Source: an uncultured Bacteroidota bacterium
Lineage (GTDB): Bacteria; Bacteroidota; Bacteroidia; Bacteroidales; CAIWKO01
NCBI GenBank assembly: GCA_937934705.1
Contig: CALGYY010000115.1
Span: 1 to 13,631, forward strand
Length of the DNA stretch: 13,631 bases
Reading direction: 5' to 3'
Shown: positions 6,761-13,631 of the stretch, in pieces
Layout: each line of letters opens with the position of its first letter
How positions within the stretch are numbered: position 1 is the stretch's first letter
Position numbers and translations under genes: made by a program
The notes under the pieces: model-generated
Database searches by the model: none
Told to the model about the DNA's origin: nothing
Seen by the model: the letters and a program-made list of their open reading frames with translations, nothing else

Positions 6761-9700
6761 AACTTTTCTCCGTATAATGAAATTGAATTTGTTTACAATA
6801 CCCGCGAAGACCGTAATAAAATTTATATCGGAAATTCTGCACCCGTAACCGATTACGATTTGCTGGAAGAAATCAGGATAAAATGCAATGGAAGTCTGAT
6901 AAAGAAGTATTCCTTCTATTATGAAAGAGAAGATCATGACATTTACTCACTTTTAAATGAGGTTGTTGAGAGCAATGCAAGCGGAGGAACACTGAATTCT
7001 ACCGTTTTTACCTGGGGTGAAAAGTTCAATCCTTCTGAGGGATTAGTGTTTAATGAACTGAATCAGACCGTTTTCTGGGATGAACAGGGCGGGGCAGTAT
7101 CGTTTGTCCCCCAGAATCTTATTACAAAACAAGTGAAATGGGGTTTCAGCAGTCCTGTGGTGATGCTCCCGTCATCCAGTCAGACTTTTCAGGAGTCCTC
7201 TTTCAATATTGGGACAATCGGATCTTCACATTTATTAGGTGGATCGAACTGGAACTTGTCTTCCTCGGGCAATTCATTCGGGCATTATGCGCATACAAGA
7301 CCAGCCACACGTTCGGCAGGAAAACACCCTTATTGTTCGGTAGTTCCTTCGTGGGAAGATAATTCTACGATTAGTGTCCCCGGTGATTACTGGTACGAGA
7401 TGTACGGCGATTATAATGGTGACGGTTACCTGGATGTACTGTCAGCAAGGAATATAGAATATTCAGGGGGTGATCCAATAGTTGAATGGCAGATCTTTCT
7501 TTACGATACAGCCCTTACAGATTATGCTACACCTGTCAGCGGAGAAATTGAAAGCCTTACAAGCGGAAAAGCCCTTGCAATGGTTCAACTGAATACAGCG
7601 GATTGTAACGGGGATCAGAAAGATGAGATATTGTTCACAATATGGGATGAGGATAAAACAGGCAGCAGCCTTCTGGATTCAGTTGATATGAGATCATATT
7701 ACTTCAGCGGAACTGACCTGGCTCCTGCCGGGTATGACATTAACAATCTGGCAGCAAGAGGACTCCTTGAGGAGTATGAAGATCTGAAATATATGATCAA
7801 TTATGTTGATCTTGATGGTGACACCTATCAGGATGAGATTATGTTGTATTATTTCGGAGATCCTCAGAAGGTATACATATACATGGACGGAATGGAAATT
7901 CTTGCGGTTTGGCCCCCCCTGCTTGACACCTTACCGGATTTGGAACTGGCTCCCGGATCATTCACCATCATTGACTTCAACGGGAACGGGAAAGCAGACA
8001 TTATTAAGAGCCATCACCAGAGCGGAACAACGAACTTCGAAATTTTTGAATGGTCAGGAACGTCTTTTATGCTTATTGCTGACTTTTCTTTTTCGGGAAC
8101 GCTGGCGGTTGATTCACTCTTTCCGGGTGATTTTAACGGTGACGGAAGAACTGACCTGATGGTTTTTAATCGTAATACCGAACTATGGAACCTTTACTTG
8201 TCGAAAGGGGATGATATCAGCACGGCATATCCTTCTTCATTTATTACTGATCTCAACCAGAATTACGATCCTGAATTGGTGACCAGCATGGTCCCGGGAG
8301 ATTTCAATGCCGATGGCAAGACGGATGTATTGTTAATGATCTGGGATGCTCCCAATGAGGAATACAATTGTGTCGTTTACTACAGTTACGGTATTGGTTT
8401 TACAAAACTTGATTACGGAGATTTTTTTGCCGGGGACGGGGATCAGACTGGTGGAGTTTTCGTTTATCCTGTTGGTGATATGAACGGAGACGGCAATGAA
8501 GACCTTCTGGTCAACTTCGGGTGGTGGACAAGCGGTGGCCATGGTGTATACTCACGGCTGGTTTTCATGAATGAAAACCTTCATCCTGAATTGATGCATA
8601 CAGCCACAAACGGGTTTAATCAAACCATATCTTTTGAGTACAAACCCTTGTCGGATCCCGCGATTCATACAAAAGGCACACTGAACGACCCTCGAATGTT
8701 CAATTACAGCGGGCCCCTTTATGTCGTAAGCCGGATGCTCCAGCCTGATGCCCTTGGGGGAACCTTTGCAACAGAATTTCAATACGAAGGTGCATTGATG
8801 CATAAGTATGGAAAAGGCTTTATAGGCTTTACAAAAACCCGGGCTTTTGATTGTTTATTGAATGCTGCAACAACCAGTGAATTTGAATTCAACCAGAACT
8901 ATCTGCTGATGGATCTGAAAGAAGTGGAATACAAGATCAACAACAACAGCGTTCGCACAACTGAATATCTGAAGACATACAGAGCTTTAGCGGGCAGCAA
9001 TGGTTATGGATACTATAAAAGGATCTTTTCTTTTGATTCCCTGGTCACAGTTACGGATCATCTTGCCGGAACTCAGGTTTTCACCCGCCAGACCATGGGT
9101 AACGTCAATAATATTTTGGCTTACAATGGGAACCCGGTATCCGTAAAAGTTTTTTACGGCTCACTGACCAGTCCGGAGGGATGGGAGCAGAATGACTTTG
9201 AATACTATATTAACAACTATACTTTACCTACCTCTCAGACGGTAAGGCTGGTGTTGCCTGCCCTTCAGACATCATCCTGTGATCTTGGTTCCGGCAGCAG
9301 TGTGTCAAAGCAGACCTATTTCAGTTACCTCTCGAACGGAAGGCTTGATTTTGTGACGGATCACTACCAGCAAAACGGTGCAACAACCAATACATTCAGT
9401 TATGATACGTACGGGAACCTGACTCAAAAGACAAGCTCAGCCACAGGGCTGAGTAATCGTTATATTAACTATTCTTATGATGCCAAAGGCCGTTTCTTAA
9501 CGCAGGAAACAGACATGCTGGGCAAGCAAAAGTTATATACTTATAGTGAATTGTGGGGGAGTCTGCTGACTTATGAGGACGTAGGAGGGAATACCACCGC
9601 ATACACTTACGATGCTTTTGGAAACCTGACATACATTGATTATCCTGACAGCCGCTCAAAAACCATCAGCCGTTACTGGGCATTGAATTCCGGGATTGAC

Positions 9701-12379
9701 CACGCCTATTATGCTGAGGAAACTACCGGCCCTTCCGCTCCGGATGCCATAACCGTATTTGACGCTGCCGGCCGCGCACTGCACAGCAGGGTAGAGAGCC
9801 TGAGCAATGAGGTGGCTGTGGATAAGTTCTATAATGCCAAAGGGCAGTTGGTTCTGCAAACAAAACCCTATTTTTATAATAACGGGGGGCCTGTCGGATA
9901 TATACGGACCAATTATGATATTTACGGGAGAGTCAGCAATATCAGGGATTCTGTTTATGCCGACCTGGCCATTACTTCATTTTCTTACAATGGCCTTTCG
10001 ACAACGGTGACAGACCCGGCCGGAAGATCAAAAACCACCACACTGAATCTGATCGGGCAAACAGCCTCAGTTGAAGATGCTGCCGGAGAAATAAGATATA
10101 ATTATAATTCAATGGGATTGCTGAAATCGAGCATTATTGATGAAGTGACAGTCACGGACAATACCTATGACGAATACGGCCGAAAAACGGCATATTTCGA
10201 GATCAATACCGGAACAACCAGCTTTGAGTATAATAATTTCAGTGAATTGGTGTCACAAACAGACGCAAACGACAATGTGTACAACATGACCTATGATAAT
10301 GCAGGGCGACTGACCGACAAATCCGGTCCTGAAGGGGATTATACGTATTCTTACTTTTCAGCGGGTAATGGCATCGGAAAAATCGGAATTGTCGAATTAT
10401 CCAATGGAATGAGTCAAAAATTCACCTATAATACTTTCGGACAAATTACCTCCCGGCAAGAACATATTGACGGAAATGATTATATCTTTGAGTATGAATA
10501 TGACGGTTACGGCAACCAGATTTTTATGACCTATCCCAACGGATTTGAGATTGAGCAGTTATACAACACAGACGGATTGCTTGTGGAAATCCAGCGGGAA
10601 GATAATGATGAGCCGATATGGCGGTTGGTGAGTCTGGACCCAATGGGTCGCCCATACGAAATTGAGCAGGGTGATGACGTATTGCACACCCTGTATGATT
10701 ACGACTACCATGGCTACCTGACTTCCATCTCAAGCGAGGCGCAGGACGAAGAGTACGAATGGGATTACCTGACGGGAAATCTGCTCTCAAGGAGTGATAA
10801 TATTTATCAGCTTGTTGAGACCTTTGATTATGATGAAGACTTCGACCGCCTGGTAAAAATCAGTGCCACGAACCTGCCTGACAAGGAGATCAGTTATGTG
10901 CCGAATGGTAATATTTATACAAAGTACGACGCAGGAACATATATTTATGGCAGTGAGAAACTCAATGCAGTGACAGAAATTGCCGATGAAGGACTCTGTT
11001 CAGATATCAGTTTCTATACCCAGGATATCAGTTACACCCCTTTCCATAAGATCGACCGCATCACAGAGATTGATCCCGGCAGCTCTGAGGGCTTTGATTT
11101 GCAATACGTGTATGGTCCTGATATGGAAAGACGCATGATGCAAATGACGAATGAGAACGAGGAACCCGTCAGAAGTCGCATCTATTGCGGCTTGTATGAG
11201 GTGGATATCAGGGGTGATAATGAGGAAATACTTGACTTTTGTTATATACCCACACCCTATGGTATTACGGCTGTGTGGAATGATAATGAGAGAATGTTTT
11301 ACCTGCGCAAAGATCATCTTGGGAGTATTAGCGGTCTTGTTCGAGAAAACGGACAGTTGGTTGAAGAACAAAGCTTCGACGCCTGGGGCCGTAAGCGCAA
11401 TCCTGCGGACTGGACCTATGAGAGCATTCCCGCCACCAACCTGCTTTACCGCGGCTACACCTTTCACGAGCACCTGGATGAATTCGGACTGATCAATATG
11501 AACGGCCGCGCCTACGACCCCATCGTGGGGCGCTTCCTCAACCCCGACCCCGTGCTCCAAAACCCCTCCGATATCCAGAACTACAACCGCTACTCCTACT
11601 GCCTCAACAACCCGCTGAAATATACAGACCCGAGCGGGTATATGTATGAGAACAATATCAGCAACCGTTTCAGATTCGCTCACAGCATTAATCGTAACCT
11701 TGAAAAATTGCTTTTTTCAAATGCCCTGAATGCAGAAATGTGGTCTTCCGGGTTCATGGGGTCGCTCTGTTCTGCAATGGGAATTTCATTAGGCAATGGA
11801 ATAGGCGGCACCGATCTTGAGTTGAACGGAATGGTCGGAACAATTGAATGGCCGGGTATTAAGTTCACCTATCACGGGTTTTATGAGCCACAGCTTGGAG
11901 GATGGATATATCCTGAATTGCTTGGCGATGATAACCTCAGAAGATTTGTTAACAGGCATTTCGGACAGATTACAGGTCTGCGAACGATTTGTTATGTGCC
12001 CACTCTTGGAAACTATTTAGGAGTAACAACATATAGAGGGAAATTGACTTCTGATGTCGAAATTCTTTCTGCATTCGTTTCAGACCCAAAGGCGCTTTAC
12101 GTTATTGTGAGGCATGAGTTAATTCATGTTAAACATAACGCAGCGGGTTTAAATGAGTATTGTGCTAGAAGAGGAATTAATAAGCATGCCTATTCGGAAA
12201 GAGTGGCATATGAATGGGAGAATCACGCTATGGAATTGATTGATTTAGCTCCCAAATGGAAAGCAAAATTTGCCGACTTTGAAGATTATGAGAGAGACCA
12301 ACTAGGCGGTAATGGTTTCCCAGAAGATTATTTTCAGACAAATATCTTATTAATGTTTAAGTTATATGCAAAATTTTAG
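6761..12379 (+). CDS. RHS/YD-repeat Tc-type polymorphic toxin with metallopeptidase tip (continuation after TAG)
   Basis: This is the continuation of the frame opened at 6062; residue numbers count from TTG 6860, which is not a start. Seven Ca-binding FG-GAP/VCBS loops lie at 184 (DYNGDGYLD), 248, 317, 372, 424, 481 and 540. A TcdB-middle-like part follows at about 570-665 (GFNQTISFEYKPL, YGKGFIGFTKTRAFD). YD repeats run from about 847 to 1335 (YDTYGNL, YDAKGRF, YDAFGNLTYIDYPD, YDNAGRLT). The RHS core lies at 1485-1594: DHLGSISGLV, AYDPIVGRFLNPDP, YNRYSYCLNNPLKYTDPSGY. The tip, 1595-1839, has an HELIH motif (His1752, Glu1753, His1756) and possible third ligands Glu1780, 1785 or 1787 in YSERVAYEWE. 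The layout equals a TcB plus TcC shell in one chain, a cocoon enclosing a cleaved toxin. In Rhs/Tc proteins the tip is freed after the DPxG motif. No T9SS domain is present on this chain. The stop overlaps or abuts the immunity gene. Confidence 0.9.
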   Translation, partial: NFSPYNEIEFVYNTREDRNKIYIGNSAPVTDYDLLEEIRIKCNGSLIKKYSFYYEREDHDIYSLLNEVVESNASGGTLNSTVFTWGEKFNPSEGLVFNELNQTVFWDEQGGAVSFVPQNLITKQVKWGFSSPVVMLPSSSQTFQESSFNIGTIGSSHLLGGSNWNLSSSGNSFGHYAHTRPATRSAGKHPYCSVVPSWEDNSTISVPGDYWYEMYGDYNGDGYLDVLSARNIEYSGGDPIVEWQIFLYDTALTDYATPVSGEIESLTSGKALAMVQLNTADCNGDQKDEILFTIWDEDKTGSSLLDSVDMRSYYFSGTDLAPAGYDINNLAARGLLEEYEDLKYMINYVDLDGDTYQDEIMLYYFGDPQKVYIYMDGMEILAVWPPLLDTLPDLELAPGSFTIIDFNGNGKADIIKSHHQSGTTNFEIFEWSGTSFMLIADFSFSGTLAVDSLFPGDFNGDGRTDLMVFNRNTELWNLYLSKGDDISTAYPSSFITDLNQNYDPELVTSMVPGDFNADGKTDVLLMIWDAPNEEYNCVVYYSYGIGFTKLDYGDFFAGDGDQTGGVFVYPVGDMNGDGNEDLLVNFGWWTSGGHGVYSRLVFMNENLHPELMHTATNGFNQTISFEYKPLSDPAIHTKGTLNDPRMFNYSGPLYVVSRMLQPDALGGTFATEFQYEGALMHKYGKGFIGFTKTRAFDCLLNAATTSEFEFNQNYLLMDLKEVEYKINNNSVRTTEYLKTYRALAGSNGYGYYKRIFSFDSLVTVTDHLAGTQVFTRQTMGNVNNILAYNGNPVSVKVFYGSLTSPEGWEQNDFEYYINNYTLPTSQTVRLVLPALQTSSCDLGSGSSVSKQTYFSYLSNGRLDFVTDHYQQNGATTNTFSYDTYGNLTQKTSSATGLSNRYINYSYDAKGRFLTQETDMLGKQKLYTYSELWGSLLTYEDVGGNTTAYTYDAFGNLTYIDYPDSRSKTISRYWALNSGIDHAYYAEETTGPSAPDAITVFDAAGRALHSRVESLSNEVAVDKFYNAKGQLVLQTKPYFYNNGGPVGYIRTNYDIYGRVSNIRDSVYADLAITSFSYNGLSTTVTDPAGRSKTTTLNLIGQTASVEDAAGEIRYNYNSMGLLKSSIIDEVTVTDNTYDEYGRKTAYFEINTGTTSFEYNNFSELVSQTDANDNVYNMTYDNAGRLTDKSGPEGDYTYSYFSAGNGIGKIGIVELSNGMSQKFTYNTFGQITSRQEHIDGNDYIFEYEYDGYGNQIFMTYPNGFEIEQLYNTDGLLVEIQREDNDEPIWRLVSLDPMGRPYEIEQGDDVLHTLYDYDYHGYLTSISSEAQDEEYEWDYLTGNLLSRSDNIYQLVETFDYDEDFDRLVKISATNLPDKEISYVPNGNIYTKYDAGTYIYGSEKLNAVTEIADEGLCSDISFYTQDISYTPFHKIDRITEIDPGSSEGFDLQYVYGPDMERRMMQMTNENEEPVRSRIYCGLYEVDIRGDNEEILDFCYIPTPYGITAVWNDNERMFYLRKDHLGSISGLVRENGQLVEEQSFDAWGRKRNPADWTYESIPATNLLYRGYTFHEHLDEFGLINMNGRAYDPIVGRFLNPDPVLQNPSDIQNYNRYSYCLNNPLKYTDPSGYMYENNISNRFRFAHSINRNLEKLLFSNALNAEMWSSGFMGSLCSAMGISLGNGIGGTDLELNGMVGTIEWPGIKFTYHGFYEPQLGGWIYPELLGDDNLRRFVNRHFGQITGLRTICYVPTLGNYLGVTTYRGKLTSDVEILSAFVSDPKALYVIVRHELIHVKHNAAGLNEYCARRGINKHAYSERVAYEWENHAMELIDLAPKWKAKFADFEDYERDQLGGNGFPEDYFQTNILLMFKLYAKF

Positions 12380-13109
12380 TGAAATGAGGAATATATTAAT
12401 TGGTCTAATGCTATTTTGTGAGGTCTCTTTTTTGGCATGTGTTGGCAAAGAGAATTGTAAGCAGGATGGAATCACGGTTGATATGAATGTTTCTCGCAAT
12501 AGGGAGACTACGGTAATTAACATCTGGATGAGGAATAATACACAAGACAATATATATCTGTCTGATATCACTGGCTTGCTTTGGGGGATCAATGCGGTCA
12601 GAGTGGACGCTTGTGGTGTTTCTGATGTACGTTTTGATGTCTGTCTCCCAGAATCAATTGAGCAGAGTGCAATGTTAGCGCCGGTTAATGAACAAGCGGC
12701 TGTAGCGGAAAGGGGTCCCATAGGTCGAAAAGGCTTCAAGGATTCAGTCGCTAATGAGTTGAGAGGGCATCTGCTTATCTTGTCTGATTATTACAATGAG
12801 GGGATGGAAGTAAGCGACACTTCAAGCATTTTAAAGGGGGTAATGTCTTGTACATTTCTCCCACGTGGAAGCAGTATAAAGGATAGCATTGTAATTAATA
12901 ACGAACGATGGAGAGGCAGTGTATTACGGTTTCAGTACATCTACCCTAGCACGTATTTCCAGGACTACATTGTTAATTCTGCATATGATTCGAAAAAAAT
13001 GTCAGATTTTTATTCTTATCATAAAATTATTTATCCTGACACAGTTCTGGGATATCTTCATTATAAAACCCCAATTACAAGTGAAATTATGGAAGTAGTA
13101 ATTAAATAG
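11642..13109 (+). other. Toxin tip plus immunity cassette of low G+C
   Basis: Hand counts give about 57% G+C for the core at 11401-11640, about 38% for 12121-12300 in the tip, about 27% for 12961-13080 in the next gene and about 62% for 13321-13440 in the T9SS gene. The left break follows the DPSGY codons closely. The right break falls inside the signal-peptide codons of the T9SS gene near 13155. This is the usual signature of an exchangeable RHS tip with its immunity gene. No transposase or integrase is visible, so recombination through the conserved flanks is inferred. Confidence 0.65.
12384..13109 (+). CDS. Lipoprotein in immunity position, unknown family
   Basis: ATG 12384 gives 241 residues beginning MRNILIGLMLFCEVSFLAC, a compact lipoprotein signal with lipid-anchor Cys19. 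ATG 12366 is also in frame, overlaps the toxin stop by 14 bp and adds six residues; 12384 fits the signal better and leaves a 4-bp gap. The mature part has a strand-rich pattern (ITVDMNV, TVINIWMRNNTQDNIYLSDI, SVLRFQYIY) that could be an Ig-like beta sandwich. I know no family for it. Position directly after a variable RHS tip, tight coupling, and the lowest G+C of the window all suggest the cognate immunity protein. Lipid anchoring would place it in the periplasm or at the outer membrane and suggests the toxin acts outside the cytoplasm. It could instead be an unrelated accessory lipoprotein. Confidence 0.72.
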   Translation: MRNILIGLMLFCEVSFLACVGKENCKQDGITVDMNVSRNRETTVINIWMRNNTQDNIYLSDITGLLWGINAVRVDACGVSDVRFDVCLPESIEQSAMLAPVNEQAAVAERGPIGRKGFKDSVANELRGHLLILSDYYNEGMEVSDTSSILKGVMSCTFLPRGSSIKDSIVINNERWRGSVLRFQYIYPSTYFQDYIVNSAYDSKKMSDFYSYHKIIYPDTVLGYLHYKTPITSEIMEVVIK

Positions 13110-13115
13110 TCTGCA

Positions 13116-13556
13116 ATGAAATTAATATTAGTAGCTTGTGTTATGGTGTTGTGTTCCCTCCTCACCTCCGCCCAGTCCTGGATCTTCACCTACGACAATG
13201 CAGGAAACCGGGTCAGGCGGGAGCTGGCGGAACAAAAGAGCATGACGGAGTTTCAGCAGGACAGCACTGCTGTTGTTGTGCAAAATGAGCAGCAGGCAGA
13301 GATCAGTGCCTCGCTGTTTCCCAATCCCACCGCCGGGCATCTGGAGCTGGAGATTCAGCACCTGCCCGCGGGATCAGGCGGACAACTGCAGGTGTTCAGC
13401 CTCCAGGGAACTGAACTTCTGAGCACCGGAATCAGTACCGCTCTCAGCCAGATCGATCTCAGCCAACAGCCCGCCGGCCACTACATCCTCCGTCTCAGCC
13501 TCAGTAATGGGTGGCAGAAGGAGTGGAGGATAGTGAAGATAGTGAATAGTGAATAG
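13116..13556 (+). CDS. Small exported YD-motif protein with T9SS sorting domain
   Basis: The 146-residue product has a signal peptide (MKLILVACVMVLCSLLTSA, cut before Gln20). One YD motif follows at 22-36 (WIFTYDNAGNRVRRE), then a Gln/Glu-rich linker at 37-62. A type A T9SS C-terminal sorting domain lies at about 64-146: LFPNPTAGHLELEI, LQVFSLQGTELLS, IDLSQQPAGHYILRL, EWRIVKI. T9SS cargo crosses the outer membrane and is released or attached to the surface. Apart from the YD strand there is no effector domain, so it may be an adaptor for the neighbouring RHS protein, or a leftover of an RHS end. It starts 6 bp after the immunity gene and is probably co-transcribed. G+C jumps inside its signal-peptide codons. 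The final codons and stop lie in an AGTGAA word tract. Confidence 0.9.
   Translation: MKLILVACVMVLCSLLTSAQSWIFTYDNAGNRVRRELAEQKSMTEFQQDSTAVVVQNEQQAEISASLFPNPTAGHLELEIQHLPAGSGGQLQVFSLQGTELLSTGISTALSQIDLSQQPAGHYILRLSLSNGWQKEWRIVKIVNSE
13530..13556 (+). repeat. Short AGTGAA word tract forming the end of a CDS
   Basis: ATAGTGAAG, ATAGTGAAT and AGTGAATAG follow one another at 13530-13556 and encode the last residues of the T9SS protein (IVKIVNSE) with its TAG stop. The words resemble the GTGAAG/GTGATGAA units at 1441-1542, where another gene also ends inside the tract. Confidence 0.5.
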
Positions 13557-13563
13557 TTATGAT

Positions 13564-13631
13564 GGCGCATGAAGGGACATTGCAGGTAATGCAGAGCAGT
13601 GCTGCGCCCTGTCATGAGGCGCGTGAAGGGA
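13564..13631 (+). repeat. Two 14-bp near-identical direct repeats at the window edge
   Basis: GGCGCATGAAGGGA at 13564-13577 and GGCGCGTGAAGGGA at 13618-13631 differ at one base and are 54 bp apart, start to start. The second ends at the window edge, so this could be the beginning of a longer tandem array. Nothing else is recognised here. Confidence 0.5.

Noticed and set aside
6860..6862. TTG 6860 as the true start of the large RHS gene
   Set aside because: It encodes an internal Leu within a conserved strand; the homologous frame extends upstream through 6761 to the SpvB part, and there is no signal peptide or ribosome site here.
11000..11683. Minus-strand 227-residue frame opposite the RHS core
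   Set aside because: Antisense shadow of a well-supported coding region with clear RHS-core motifs on the plus strand.

Overview
The window looks like a chromosomal stretch of a Bacteroidota (Bacteroidales-type) bacterium. The supports are a type IX secretion (T9SS) C-terminal sorting domain, start codons with little or no Shine-Dalgarno signal but A/T-rich leaders, promoter candidates of the Bacteroidetes TTTG/TAnnTTTG kind, and an SpvB/TcdB/RHS giant protein. A flavodiiron protein suggests an anaerobe or microaerobe that detoxifies O2 or NO. No genus can be named from the sequence alone.

Left part (1-5350): the C-terminal end of a flavodiiron protein cut by the window edge; a secreted protein of unknown function whose stop codon lies inside a tandem repeat; pepD, a complete M20C Xaa-His dipeptidase with all metal and catalytic residues; and, converging on pepD with only 6 bp between them, a minus-strand two-gene operon encoding an exported caspase-like (C14) protease and an exported FGE-sulfatase-fold protein.

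Intergenic part (5351-6061): a divergent promoter region holding a second 'word array', a degenerate 8-9 bp repeat tract built on GTGAYGRR and GGTNACC. It shares exact 17-bp and 19-bp modules with the tract after the unknown gene, in swapped order. The A/T-rich right end carries a plausible promoter for the RHS operon.

Right part (6062-13556): a tight three-gene toxin operon. (1) A 2105-codon exported protein with SpvB, FG-GAP/VCBS, TcdB-middle and YD-repeat/RHS-core segments, which amounts to a TcB and TcC of a Tc toxin fused in one chain, ending in a variable tip with an HELIH zinc-metallopeptidase motif. It is interrupted by one in-frame TAG at 6758-6760. (2) A lipoprotein in the immunity position. 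(3) A 146-residue exported protein with a single YD motif joined to a T9SS sorting domain. G+C falls from about 57% in the RHS core to about 38% in the tip and below 30% in the 3' part of the immunity gene, then rises to about 62% in the T9SS gene. This points to a swapped toxin-immunity cassette between two conserved flanks. The G+C values are hand counts on selected stretches.
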